Shown here piece after piece: positions 1 through 7,847 of a DNA stretch of 64,000 bases; the stretch's first letter is position 1, and the number at the start of each line of letters is the position of its first letter. The position numbers were made by a program, and so were the translations under genes. A model generated the notes under the pieces. The model saw only the letters and a program-made list of their open reading frames with translations, had not been told where the DNA came from and made no database searches. Location of the stretch: contig NZ_SDSD01000004.1 in assembly GCF_004798965.1 (NCBI RefSeq), forward strand, positions 248,001 through 312,000, read 5' to 3'. The DNA is from Onishia niordana (GTDB taxonomy: Bacteria; Pseudomonadota; Gammaproteobacteria; Pseudomonadales; Halomonadaceae).

Positions 1-51
1 AAGGCCAGCGCGATGCGCCGTAGGTCGCGAGAGACCCTGCTGGCCAGCTGA
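1..51 (+). CDS. 3' end of an unidentified + strand gene (partial)
   Basis: The frame starting at base 1 is open and ends in TGA at 49-51; the visible C-terminus is basic (ends RRRSRETLLAS). Three hairpins follow on the same strand, as expected behind a gene end. With only 16 codons the product cannot be named. The same bases also fold (GGCCAGC at 3-9 with GCTGGCC at 40-46), so a structured RNA end is an alternative reading. Confidence 0.35.
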   Translation, partial: KASAMRRRSRETLLAS

Positions 52-58
52 ATATTCA

Positions 59-120
59 AGCACCGGGCGTCTGCTTGGCGCCCGGTGCTCGGCCTCTTGG
101 TCAATGTCGACCACAAGAGG
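59..120 (+). terminator. Two consecutive hairpins behind the upstream gene
   Basis: The first hairpin pairs AGCACCGGGCG (59-69) with CGCCCGGTGCT (79-89), an 11-bp perfect stem with a 9-base loop. The second pairs CCTCTTG (93-99) with CAAGAGG (114-120) and is followed by TTT. Together they look like transcription termination for the + strand gene ending at 51. The T-tracts are short, so efficiency is uncertain. Confidence 0.5.
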
Positions 121-183
121 TTTCCCCCAGCCGTTTTGAGAAGCCGTTTTTGGCAAGCAAGCAGTACCTTGAGCAGTACCTTC

Positions 184-209
184 GACCACCGGCTCGCGGG
201 TGGTCTTTT
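184..209 (+). terminator. Hairpin with T-tract, facing the protease gene end
   Basis: GACCACC (184-190) pairs with GGTGGTC (199-205), followed by TTTT. It lies 17 bases beyond the stop of the convergent minus-strand gene and can block + strand transcription from entering it. Confidence 0.45.
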
Positions 210-226
210 CATGCCTGCCAGGTTCG

Positions 227-778
227 CTATTTCTCGTCGGCGTAGGGCACCGTCTTGGAATCCTCGTCGCAACCAGGATCGCTGAGGAAGGTCTTGTCGA
301 CATCCAGCACGCCCAGATGGCTGATAGTGCGACGACCCAGCAGTAGCGGATAGTTCATCTTGCTGCGATTACGCAGGCTAAAGTCTTCCTCATAGCGGGT
401 ATCGCCCAGGCAGATGGTCATGATGACGGTCGGACGGCGCGAGGTGCCGCCGGCGCCGCGCAGTAGCAGATTGCGGTTCACCGGCCGTTCGAGGGCTTTT
501 TCGAAGGTCTCGCCGGTTTCTTCATCTTCGAGCTCGAGCCGGAAGCGGACCCAGTCTTCGCCGTCTTTCTCGAAGCGCTCTATGTCGCGGGCATCCAGCG
601 ACGAAGTCAGGGCGCCGCTGTCGAGCTTGGCCTTCACTTCAACGCCCCAGGGCTCGATGTGTGCCTTTTCTACCCATCCAAAGACGGGTCGATCAGTCGT
701 TTCCTCTGCCAGTGATGGCGTCAGGGTAGTCGTTGCCAGCAGCATGGCCAGCGGCAGATAGCGCATCAACGCAAACAT
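227..778 (-). CDS. Exported retropepsin-like (ATP-dependent zinc protease family) protein
   Basis: 183 aa. Residues 1-24 form a signal peptide (Met-Phe start, hydrophobic core, cut after SLA), so the protein is exported. The mature part has the D53-S-G-A56 motif followed by TSSL, the aspartyl-protease signature of the PF05618 family. That family was historically called 'ATP-dependent zinc protease' and includes RimB of Pseudomonas. A downstream LLLGRRT segment is also typical of the family. The start at 778 is preferred over the upstream Met because AGGAGG lies 4 bases before it and the signal peptide begins there. The natural substrate is not known to me. It is a single gene, with the degenerate ssrA-end repeats upstream. 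Confidence 0.8.
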   Translation of the reverse strand: MFALMRYLPLAMLLATTTLTPSLAEETTDRPVFGWVEKAHIEPWGVEVKAKLDSGALTSSLDARDIERFEKDGEDWVRFRLELEDEETGETFEKALERPVNRNLLLRGAGGTSRRPTVIMTICLGDTRYEEDFSLRNRSKMNYPLLLGRRTISHLGVLDVDKTFLSDPGCDEDSKTVPYADEK

Positions 779-889
779 CGAACCTCCTCGGCGTGGTGTA
801 GACGCAAGTGAGAGCGGGGTAAACGCTGATGGTTCCACTGCTAGCGTCCGGGGGCAAGTATCGGTTGTCGTGAGCGAGCCGTTATCGCG

Positions 890-1077
890 TCATGGTGACG
901 CATGAACGGAGTTAAGCCCGAGGGCGTGAAGCGTGCCGACACCGTTCTGGATTGAGGGCCCGCGGAAACGAAAAAGCCACTTGGCTGGGTAGCTTCTCTC
1001 GGGTGATGGTGAGAGCGGCGGAGTTGAGCCCGGGATTGTGAAGAGTGCCGACACCGTTCTGGATTGAGGGCCCGCGG
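890..1077. repeat. Degenerate tandem copies of the ssrA 3'-end/att region
   Basis: A unit of about 112 bp is repeated: 933-980 and 1045-1093 are the same sequence apart from one extra A. After each AAAAAGCCAC comes a terminator-like stretch, then a GGTG-AG-GCGGCGG..TTGA-CCCG stretch resembling the ssrA end at 4761-4786. The copies near 893-925 and 1003-1035 are mutated. I read them as fossils of earlier att sites from successive insertions at ssrA. A simple tandem duplication followed by drift is the alternative. Confidence 0.5.
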
Positions 1078-1133
1078 AAACGAAAAAAGCCACCCGGTTG
1101 GGTGGCTTTTTTCTGATGATGGTGGAGGCGGCG
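1078..1133. repeat. attL: Left att direct repeat (copy of ssrA end plus terminator)
   Basis: These 56 bases are identical to 4718-4773. They comprise the last 14 bases of ssrA, the short spacer, and the complete ssrA terminator hairpin (AAAAAAGCCACCC at 1083-1095 pairing with GGGTGGCTTTTTT at 1100-1112). Identity stops abruptly at both edges. This is the usual footprint of an integrase that uses the tmRNA gene 3' end as its target and restores the gene end. Confidence 0.85.
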
Positions 1134-1726
1134 TCCAAATAAAAGTTTCGGCATGATTATGATATTTGTGGTTATTAATGATTTTAGGCTTCTATTGTGC
1201 CCCCAAATATGCCCCCTTGGAGGCGTTTCTGCCCTCGTTTCTGAGCCCCCTGCCAATCCCTATTTTTCTCCACCTGGCTGCCAGCAGCGCCAGCCGTTGC
1301 TCGACCACTAATGCCTGACGGTGGTCGTCCGGCCTGTCCGGTTTGTCCGTACCGCGTCCAGGTGGCAACGCCGTTGCATTCGTCGCCCCGTTGCCCAGCC
1401 AGTGGCCAGGCCGATGTGGTGATACCGAACTGACGTTTTCTGAGTTAGCAGGGCGCTAGGGCGCGATCGGTTTCCTACCCTGCTGGTGCCTCGGTGCAAT
1501 GATCCTGGCATCGCCCAGCCCTTCGGCGCTGCGGCAACCCTGAGAGTGTGACGCCTACCGCCCGCGTTCCGCACGGTTCGCCAGAAAGTCCCGGCTATCG
1601 CGTCACCCCGCTCTCGTCGAAGGAAAGGCAGACACGACCCCCGACGGTGCAGTTACCTTCCCGCCGTACCACAACCTGCTATATCCTGCGCTGGCAACTA
1701 TTGAGCGCATACGCAGGGAGAGGGAT
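1134..1726. other. Non-coding left part of the island
   Basis: No convincing gene. A/T-rich near 1135-1195, then two TGCCCCC repeats. The minus strand around 1235-1320 could encode an Ala/Leu/Arg-rich helical fragment (with VVEQRLALLAARW) that might be the decayed C-terminus of an integrase or primase, but there is no start and similarity is too weak to claim it. Confidence 0.4.
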
Positions 1727-2224
1727 ATGGCTAAATGCGACATTTGCGGGACCAAAGTCCATTTCTTGGACACTCGATGCACCGACTGCATGGAGAAAAG
1801 AAATCAAGAGATACTCGCGAAACGAAACAAGCCCGATGAAAGTGAGGCCCGCCAGGAGGCGGAACAAGCAACGTTAGACCTCACAGTGACTACTGCGCAG
1901 TCGATCGAGAACCAGCGCGTTACCAAGACGATCGACATCGTGACAGCGGAGTGTGTGTTCGGTATGAACATATTCCGTGACTTGTTCGCTGGAATGTCTG
2001 ATTTCTTCGGGGGGCGAAACAAGTCTTCACAGAAAGTGCTTCGTGATGCCCGTGTCACGTGCCTTAATGAATTGCGGAAGGAAGCTGTGGCCATTGGCGG
2101 CAATGCCGTGATCGCGGTGGATCTGGATTACAGTGAGTTCTCGGGTGGAGGCAAGTCGATGCTGTTCTTGGTTGCCAGCGGGACCGCAGTGGTCATCGAG
2201 CCTTTAGAGTCAGTTGTGGAGTGA
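1727..2224 (+). CDS. Zinc-ribbon plus YbjQ/UPF0145-like domain protein
   Basis: 165 aa. An N-terminal zinc ribbon with C4-x2-C7 and C18-x2-C21 is followed by a charged, probably helical linker (about residues 22-60). Residues 67-160 resemble the YbjQ/UPF0145 family ('putative heavy-metal binding', PF01906): an [15 protein letters not shown] start, an FGGR turn, a helix with [13 protein letters not shown], then [14 protein letters not shown]. Proteins of this family are thought to form pentamers; the function is unsettled. GGGAGAGG stands 2-9 bases before the ATG. It is the only well-kept gene of the ssrA island. Confidence 0.7.
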   Translation: MAKCDICGTKVHFLDTRCTDCMEKRNQEILAKRNKPDESEARQEAEQATLDLTVTTAQSIENQRVTKTIDIVTAECVFGMNIFRDLFAGMSDFFGGRNKSSQKVLRDARVTCLNELRKEAVAIGGNAVIAVDLDYSEFSGGGKSMLFLVASGTAVVIEPLESVVE

Positions 2225-2987
2225 GAGGTTATCCTACTGACTATCGAGCACGGTAGTTCCTACGCAATATTTTACTAACCTCGGGCTTTGCTTCCTCGAA
2301 GCCTTCTTCCAAGAATCCAGGTCCGCCATTCGGCGTCTCAGGTTACAGGTTTTATCAGGTCGGGCAGGCCGCGCCAGCCCGATCCGGTGATAGCATTTGT
2401 TAGCATGCTGGCGCCAATCATGGCCGGGCGACCTCAACACTCCTCAACATCCAGCCGGCTGCGTACCGATGGTGCGTACCGGGTGCGCACTGCTGCAAAC
2501 CAGGGTGCGAACCGGCATCGACCTTAGCATTTCTTAGCATCAGCGAGCCCTACGCGCGTAGTGACCGGGGAAAACCTTCAAGGCTGCAATGGCCGTCCAC
2601 TGCGTCCACTCTGTCCACCATGCGCGTGCGCGTACTGCTCTGAAAATCATCAGACACCAGGAGCAACTGCGGGCGGCCCTTTTAGGGGCCATCAAAATCA
2701 TCAGACTGGCATCGTGCCAGCTCTCGTTCGACGGACTGCCTGACGAACCCAGCCCAGTTGCGGTGGCTATGAAACCGATCAATGGCCTCACCAGATCAGC
2801 ATCGACACTCACTATAAGCCGTGAGCGCTTGGCAAACTGCCTGGGACTAATGCTCATTGTTCGACTTGCTCTGCGGTGTCGTGTGAAAGGTCGATAGCGG
2901 GCGTCTCAAGGGTAAGGTTCCGAAAGCCTGTCCAATTGATGAACGGCATAATTTCCAAGTCTATACCGTGACTTTCCAGCCAGGGGG
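2225..2987. other. Non-coding middle part of the island
   Basis: About 760 bases without a gene I can support. It contains AAAATCATCAGAC twice (near 2643 and 2694) and a triple GTCCAC stretch at 2596-2620. The open frames here (about 2540-2897) have no recognisable domain, no good ribosome-binding site and low-complexity translations. Probably decayed mobile DNA. Confidence 0.4.
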
Positions 2988-3551
2988 TTAATTCAAATTC
3001 ACCTTAACACCGTCCAAGACAATATGGCCGTACCCTTTGTCCCACTCGCTGTCATAGATTGAGTACTCCATGGTTTTATCTACAAAATCCCACTTTCCGC
3101 TGCCTTCGCGAGGGTCATACGTGGTACCGCTTATTACCAGACGACCGAACTCGCTCACTGCGACTCTTTTAATTCCCTGGAATATAAGGCCAGGAGATTG
3201 AATTCTGTAATTGACAAAGGGTGTTTCTGCGGCTCCGATTTCTACTACTGAAAGTTCCCAGCCGGTAGTCCCTGACCCTCCAAGACACAGCATATCTGTA
3301 AGCCAAACAACAGCAAACTGTTCTCCACGCTGGCCCAGAATATCCATGTCATCACTAGAATTTTCTTTAATCTTTACTGCGTGGAACTTTCGATCTTCCT
3401 CACTTGGCATGCAGGAGGACAGTTCACCAAAAGCTTCGACCTGAGCCTCTGCATCTTCTACTGTGAACGCGGTAGCGTGCTGCTGTGCCAGTGCCATAGA
3501 GCTGAACAATATAGGAACTGTGCAGACTGCTGATTTAATAGTATTTTTCAT
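2988..3551 (-). CDS. Secreted protein of unknown function
   Basis: 187 aa. A clear signal peptide (MKN start, hydrophobic core, cut after ALA near residue 22) predicts export to the periplasm or outside. The mature part is acidic and mostly beta-like, with two cysteines (in SSCMPS and DMLCLGG) that could form a disulfide. I do not recognise a family. GGGATG lies shortly before the ATG. The A/T-richer composition differs from the chromosome backbone and fits acquisition with the ssrA island. It stands alone, directly beside the IS30-type element. Confidence 0.65.
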   Translation of the reverse strand: MKNTIKSAVCTVPILFSSMALAQQHATAFTVEDAEAQVEAFGELSSCMPSEEDRKFHAVKIKENSSDDMDILGQRGEQFAVVWLTDMLCLGGSGTTGWELSVVEIGAAETPFVNYRIQSPGLIFQGIKRVAVSEFGRLVISGTTYDPREGSGKWDFVDKTMEYSIYDSEWDKGYGHIVLDGVKVNLN

Positions 3552-3625
3552 TATTTCATCCCTGATTTTCTTGCTTTCTATTGAAAAGCGGCTCTTCTAG
3601 CTCAGTATTTAAATTAGCACACCCT

Positions 3626-4644
3626 GCGGTCTCAATGACCAAGTGCAACACGTGACCCATCAGGTACGGTGTTGCCATGAACCACTGCTATCGCCCATCA
3701 TCTGGGCCGTGCACCGAGTACCGTGTCGCGAGAAATCGCTCGCCACTCCATCAATGGCTACTATGCCAGCCTCGCAGGCTACCGGGCTCGCCTGACACGC
3801 TATCGGCCCCGTCGGCGTCCCAAGCTGCACCCCGACGGGGAGTTGTTTGAAGTCGTGGTCCATCTGCTGCGCAATTACTGGTCACCGCAACAGATAGCCC
3901 GCACACTGAAGCGCATGTCTCCCAACGATTCACGTCGACAGGTCTCGCACGAGGCCATCTACAACGCGCTCTATGTGATGCCCCGCGGTAGCCTCAAAAA
4001 GGAACTCATCGCCTGCCTGCGACAAGGCAACGGCAAACGCCGGCTACGAAGTCGTGGTACGGATCAGCGCAACCAGATTCCCGATCTGATCAGCATCCAC
4101 GCGCGACCGCCTGAGGTCGAAGATCGTTTGATGCCTGGCCACTGGGAAGGCGATCTCATCATCGGCGCCATCAATCGCTCTGCCGTCGGTACGCTGGTGG
4201 AACGCACCACGCGATTGGTGATTCTGGCGAAAGTGGATGGCACCACCGCCACCGCAGCGGCCGTTGGCTTCAGCGACAAGCTAAACGAGGTGCCGCGATC
4301 GCTGCGCTTGTCCATGACCTACGATCAAGGCAGAGAGATGGTGAAACATGCCGAGATCACCCAGAAGGCCGGCACGGCGATCTACTTCGCTGACCCGCAT
4401 AGCCCCTGGCAGCGAGGTTCGAACGAGAACACCAACGGGCTGTTGCGGCAGTATCTGCCCAAGGGCACGGATCTCTCCGTCTACAGCCAGGAAGATCTCG
4501 ACGAGATCGCCGACTCACTGAACACACGGCCTCGCCAGACACTGGACTGGCGAACCCCACTGGAAGTCTACGCCGAGGTGCTCAAGAAATCCGTCGGCGG
4601 TCCGAACACCCTTCAATAGCGTTGCGCTTGGAACTTGAGACCGC
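3626..4644 (+). mobile_element. IS30-family insertion sequence with matching terminal inverted repeats
   Basis: The left end 3626-3649 starts GCGGTCTCAA. The right end read on the other strand (4644 to 4621) also starts GCGGTCTCAA and then matches at CCAAG and GCAAC. Length is about 1.0 kb, normal for the family. The transposase fills most of the element. No obvious target duplication can be read beyond the repeats, which may reflect age or uncertain edges. Confidence 0.75.
3681..4619 (+). pseudogene. IS30-family transposase, 5' end broken
   Basis: The catalytic part is intact: D144 in GHWEGD, D201 in TYDQG and E235 in NENTNG (numbered from the GTG at 3723), the D-D-(33)E spacing of IS30. 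Upstream in the same frame, a helix-turn-helix (IAHHLGRAPSTVSREI) can be read back to 3681, where a TGA at 3678-3680 stops it. The remaining ~20 N-terminal residues seem to continue in another frame (IRYGVAM), itself interrupted by a stop. No strong start or ribosome-binding site serves the shortened frame, so I call it a pseudogene; a frameshifted but partly expressed protein cannot be excluded. Confidence 0.7.
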
Positions 4645-4717
4645 CGGCTGTCACCTGCTTACAGGGCAGAACAGGCGCCAGCTACCACTTCAGGGGATGG
4701 CTAATAGGATGGCGCAT

Positions 4718-4773
4718 AAACGAAAAAAGCCACCCGGTTGGGTGGCTTTTTTCTGATGATGGTGGAGGCGGCG
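4718..4773. repeat. attR: Right att direct repeat overlapping the ssrA 3' end
   Basis: Identical to 1078-1133 over 56 bases. It supplies the final 14 bases of the functional ssrA gene and its terminator, so the island rebuilt the gene end on insertion. Confidence 0.85.
4723..4752 (-). terminator. ssrA terminator
   Basis: AAAAAAGCCACCC (4723-4735) pairs with GGGTGGCTTTTTT (4740-4752). In the minus direction the hairpin ends in a T-run 8 bases after the ssrA CCA end. The A-run on the other side lets it work in both directions. It lies inside the att repeat. Confidence 0.85.
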
Positions 4774-5140
4774 GGAATTGAACCCGCGTCCGCCGACACG
4801 CGCTCTTCGGCTCTACATGCTTAGGTCCGTCATTTGATTTAGCGGGATTGGCTCCGACGGGCAGGATCCAATACCGCGATTCTTCTAAAGTTTGACGATT
4901 GGCAGGAAGACGCTACCAACCGCGATCCCATTATCTTTGGCTCTTATCCCGTCCGTCACGAATGGGCACGTAACTTCTGGGCCAGGCTAACAACTAACAG
5001 CTATTTAAGCTGCCAGTGCGCCCTGAGCGTAGTTGTCGTCGTTTGCGACTATTTAGTCGTGATGTTGGATTTACGAGATACATCACGCTCTCGGCATGCA
5101 CCTAGGAGGTTGTCATCGGCGTCGAAGCCATGTCGCCCCC
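4760..5140 (-). ncRNA. ssrA: Transfer-messenger RNA (tmRNA)
   Basis: The 5' end GGGGGCGACATGGCTTCGAC (5140 downward) and the 3' end with the T-arm GGTTCAATTCCC and GCCTCCACCA (to 4760) form the tRNA-Ala-like half. The tag frame is 5046-5005: GCA resume codon, then N-D-D-N-Y-A-Q-G-A-L-A-A and TAA. With the tRNA-borne Ala the degradation tag is AANDDNYAQGALAA, ending in the ALAA signal seen by ClpXP-type proteases. Length 381 nt is normal. The partner gene smpB lies next upstream. The 3' end is the island's att site. Confidence 0.95.
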
Positions 5141-5217
5141 GTGGAACGTCTTCAGTTTAACAGGTGAGGCCATTGCTACGCCAGTTCAAGGTGTCGCCAT
5201 GCCAAAAACAAGCTTTC

Positions 5218-5703
5218 CTACTTGGCGTCACGCATGATGCGCGCTTTCTGGCGATTCCAGTCACGCTCCTTCTCGGTGGCACGTTTGTCGTGCTGCTTCT
5301 TGCCCGTGACCAGCGCGAGCTCGCACTTGATCAGGCTGTCCTTCCAGTAGAGCTTGAGGGGAACACAGGTGTGGCCCTTGTCCTGGGTGCGCGAGAAGAT
5401 CTTGGCGATTTCCTTGCGATGCAGGAGCAGCTTGCGGGTCCGTGTCGGATCGGCAAGTTCATGCGTGCTGATGGTGTTGAGTGGCGTGATGTGTGTGCCC
5501 AGCAGCCAAGCCTCGCCGTTCTTGATCAGAATGTAGGTGTCGGTGAGCTGAGCCTTGCCCGCACGCAGACTTTTCACTTCCCAGCCGGACAGGGCCAGGC
5601 CTGCCTCGAAGGTCTCATCGATGTGGTACTCGAAGCGCGCCTTCTTGTTCTGGGCGATGACGTTGCTGCTCGGGCCCTTGCCCTTGCCTTTCTTATTGGC
5701 CAT
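5218..5703 (-). CDS. smpB: SsrA-binding protein SmpB
   Basis: 161 aa, the usual length. SmpB binds the tRNA-like part of tmRNA and places it in stalled ribosomes for trans-translation. Family signatures are visible: [21 protein letters not shown] near residue 45, and the basic C-terminal tail from KKQHDKR to the end, which enters the mRNA channel. The start at 5703 ([10 protein letters not shown]) has AGAGG before it and avoids 25 non-conserved residues of the longer frame. It is transcribed in the same direction as ssrA, about 80 bases away, and divergently from ratA. Confidence 0.95.
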   Translation of the reverse strand: MANKKGKGKGPSSNVIAQNKKARFEYHIDETFEAGLALSGWEVKSLRAGKAQLTDTYILIKNGEAWLLGTHITPLNTISTHELADPTRTRKLLLHRKEIAKIFSRTQDKGHTCVPLKLYWKDSLIKCELALVTGKKQHDKRATEKERDWNRQKARIMRDAK

Positions 5704-5843
5704 GGAACCTCTGTCTCGATATGCCTCGGTGTTCGCTTCACTGCGTTGGATGGTAGGTGGGGGGAAGCGTGATACCATTCAAGGCCTGACGAATTAACCG
5801 CTCATGATACGCCCAAGCCCCTGTAAAGTCAGCGGAGAGGTAG

Positions 5844-6290
5844 ATGCCAACGGTCAATCGGTCCGCCTTGGTGCGGCATTCCCCCCAGGCGATGTTCGAC
5901 CTGGTTAATGATTTCGAACGTTACCCGGAATTCCTTCCGGGGTGTAGACGGGCGCGCCTTATCGAGTCTGATGCTGAGCATCTGATCGGTGAGCTGACGC
6001 TGGCCAAGGCCGGCGTCGAGCAGAGCTTTACCACCCGTAACGACCTTTACAGCCCGGACCGTATCGAGCTGTCGCTGGTGCAGGGGCCGTTCCGGCGCCT
6101 GCGCGGGCGCTGGCTGTTCACGCCGATGGGAGAAAATTCCTGCAAGGTCAGCCTGGAGATGGAGTTCGAGTTCTCCAACCGCTTGATAGGCATGGCTTTT
6201 GGCAAGCTCTTTCAGCAGGTGGCCGGACAGCTGGTCGATTCCTTCTCGCGCCGTGCGAACGAGCTCTATGGCGGCGATGGACGCTACTGA
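5844..6290 (+). CDS. ratA: START-domain protein RatA (coenzyme Q-binding type)
   Basis: 148 aa. A START/Coq10-type lipid-binding fold: N-terminal SALVRHSPQAMFDLVNDFERYPEFLPGC is diagnostic, with the C-terminal helix FQQVAGQLVDSFSRRA. In E. coli RatA was described as blocking 70S ribosome association; relatives in mitochondria help ubiquinone function, so its exact role is debated. GGAGAGG precedes the ATG. It overlaps rnfH by a few bases, the common ratA-rnfH pair, and faces away from smpB. Confidence 0.9.
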   Translation: MPTVNRSALVRHSPQAMFDLVNDFERYPEFLPGCRRARLIESDAEHLIGELTLAKAGVEQSFTTRNDLYSPDRIELSLVQGPFRRLRGRWLFTPMGENSCKVSLEMEFEFSNRLIGMAFGKLFQQVAGQLVDSFSRRANELYGGDGRY

Positions 6291-6600
6291 GGGCGGTGGG
6301 GCGATTCGGGTGGAAGTGGCGTATGCACTGCCGACACGCCAGAAAATCGTCGAACTTAACGTGCCGGCTGAGACCACCGCCCGCCAGGCGGTGGTCCTGG
6401 CCGAGCTCCCGCGGTACTTCCCCGAGCTGCCTGTGGAGACGTTTCTCGAGGCGGACCTGGGCATCTTCGGCAAGGCGCTGCGAGACCCCGAGAACCATAC
6501 CCTGCGTGAGGGTGATCGGGTAGAAGTGTATCGGCCGCTGAAGATTGATCCCAAGGCCGCCAGGGCGGCGCGGGCGGCCAAGGCGGCGAAGTCGCGCTAA
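6277..6600 (+). CDS. rnfH: RnfH family ubiquitin-fold protein
   Basis: 107 aa. Residues 10-85 carry the family pattern IRVEVAYALPTRQ ... GDRVEVYRPLKIDPK of a small beta-grasp protein; the function is poorly known despite the link to Rnf electron transport. The C-terminus is an Ala/Arg/Lys tail. ATG 6277 lies inside the end of ratA (overlap of 14 bases), and ATG 6268 is an equally possible start three codons earlier. Translation is probably coupled to ratA. Confidence 0.85.
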   Translation: MDATEGGGAIRVEVAYALPTRQKIVELNVPAETTARQAVVLAELPRYFPELPVETFLEADLGIFGKALRDPENHTLREGDRVEVYRPLKIDPKAARAARAAKAAKSR

Positions 6601-6746
6601 GGCGTTTGTTGCCCAGATCGGCTGTTGCGATGCGTGTGATAAGCGCATTCGCATGGCAATAGCCGAAATCCCCTGCTCTTCGCGCTCGCTGACACACGGT
6701 CATTCGTGTGCAGCGCGTGATGTACGACGCGAAGCTGACAACGATC

Positions 6747-7184
6747 CTATTCGATCGGCGTGGTGGCACTGGGCGAGTTCCCGGGGCGGAGCGTCGCCGC
6801 GTCGTCCTCGGGCATGCTGCTGGGTCCCATGCCCGGCTGAGCGGTGAAATCCAGTGCCTCATCGAAATCACCGCTCATGCTCATGTCAGCCAAGCGGTTA
6901 TTCTCGAAACTCAAGGTCACGCGGCGCTTGTCGATACCGCCATAGGCCTTGTCGAGGCGGAACAGATAGTCCCACTCGTCGTCACTGAATGGTGCCTCGA
7001 GCAGCGGCGTGCCCATGATCGCCTTGACCTGGCTACGACTCATGCCGGTTTGCAACTGGCTTATGGCCTCTTCGGTGACCAGATTGCCCTGAACCAGGTC
7101 GCGCTTGTAAACGCTTAAATAGCTGCACCCGGTGACCAGCGTCAGGGACAGAGAAAGGGTGAGCATTTTCATCAACTTTTGCAT
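6747..7184 (-). CDS. bamE: Outer-membrane assembly lipoprotein BamE
   Basis: 145 aa. Signal peptide with lipobox LVTG-C20 makes it a lipoprotein of the BAM complex that inserts beta-barrels. The SmpA/OmlA domain follows: VYKRDLVQGNLV, GMSRSQVKAIMGTPLL, WDYLFRL. The C-terminal ~30 residues (Pro/Ser/Asp-rich) extend beyond E. coli BamE (113 aa) and look disordered. It is divergent from fur with about 70 bases between the starts, the arrangement seen in Pseudomonas (omlA-fur). Confidence 0.93.
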   Translation of the reverse strand: MQKLMKMLTLSLSLTLVTGCSYLSVYKRDLVQGNLVTEEAISQLQTGMSRSQVKAIMGTPLLEAPFSDDEWDYLFRLDKAYGGIDKRRVTLSFENNRLADMSMSGDFDEALDFTAQPGMGPSSMPEDDAATLRPGNSPSATTPIE

Positions 7185-7256
7185 TTGCGCCTATTCTTCA
7201 CTATCGTGGATTCGGTCGATCATACCCGACCCTACACGTTACTGCGAAGAGCAACC

Positions 7257-7703
7257 ATGGCCGACCAGAACCATGAACTGCGCAAAGTGGGCCTCAAGGT
7301 CACGCTACCGCGCGTCAAGATACTCCAGATCCTCGAGAATGCCTCTAATCAGCATCACCTGAGTGCCGAAGACGTCTACAAGGCGTTGCTGGATGCAGGT
7401 GAGGATGTAGGGCTTGCTACCGTCTATCGCGTACTGACTCAATTTGAGTCCGCGGGGTTGGTGGTGCGCCATAACTTCGATGGTGGCCACGCCGTTTTCG
7501 AACTATCCCATGACGAGCATCACGACCACATGGTTTGCCTGGAAAGTGGCGAAATCGTCGAGTTCTATGACGAGCAGATCGAGCGCCGCCAGCAGGAAAT
7601 CGTCGATGAGCATGGTTATGAGCTGGTGGATCACGCCCTGGTGCTCTATGTGCGCCCGAAGGGCTCACAAGCAACACGTCAGGAAGGTGTTACCAAGAAG
7701 TAG
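7257..7703 (+). CDS. fur: Ferric uptake regulator Fur
   Basis: 148 aa. Iron-responsive repressor: N-terminal winged helix (GLKVTLPRVKILQIL, LATVYRVLTQFESAGLV) and the metal-binding dimer domain with HHDHMVC94. Where E. coli has a second Cys (CxxC) this protein has Ser97, so only one of that Cys pair is present; Fur proteins without the pair are known in pseudomonads. ATG 7257 gives the usual MADQN-E-L-RK start. Its own product may act on the putative Fur site near 17840. Confidence 0.95.
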   Translation: MADQNHELRKVGLKVTLPRVKILQILENASNQHHLSAEDVYKALLDAGEDVGLATVYRVLTQFESAGLVVRHNFDGGHAVFELSHDEHHDHMVCLESGEIVEFYDEQIERRQQEIVDEHGYELVDHALVLYVRPKGSQATRQEGVTKK

Positions 7704-7732
7704 CCCCTCACTCTGATACGACCGTATTCAAG

Positions 7733-7760
7733 ACAACGCCGGCCTATGTGCCGGCGTTGT
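7733..7760. terminator. Hairpin between convergent fur and recN
   Basis: ACAACGCCGGC (7733-7743) pairs perfectly with GCCGGCGTTGT (7750-7760), with a 6-base loop. It has no long T-run on either side; placed between convergent genes it probably ends transcription from both. Confidence 0.55.
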
Positions 7761-7847
7761 CGTGTCTGGTAGCGAAGCTGGAAGTATGGGCGAGCGCCCC
7801 AGGCGAGCGCTAATAGCCACCGACCTAGGGGCGGGAGGAGTTGCCGG

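Larger units (their letters stand above)
1134..4717. mobile_element. Remnant genomic island integrated at ssrA
   Basis: The DNA between the two 56-bp repeats is 3.6 kb. It contains a YbjQ-like gene, a secreted unknown protein, an IS30-family element and long non-coding stretches. Composition is uneven and visibly more A/T-rich around 2940-3620. No integrase, excision gene or phage structural gene is recognisable, so the element is probably immobile. Just inside the left repeat are two TGCCCCC repeats (1198-1204 and 1210-1216), the kind of short repeat often seen beside integrase genes. They may be arm-type integrase sites (inference). Confidence 0.75.

Noticed and set aside
912..1256. Minus-strand frames of 82-114 codons left of the island
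   Set aside because: Arise from the tandem ssrA-end repeats; translations repeat themselves and have no known domain.
2540..2897. Overlapping frames on both strands inside the island
   Set aside because: No ribosome-binding site, no family; the tandem GTCCAC stretch gives a low-complexity protein. Treated as decayed DNA.
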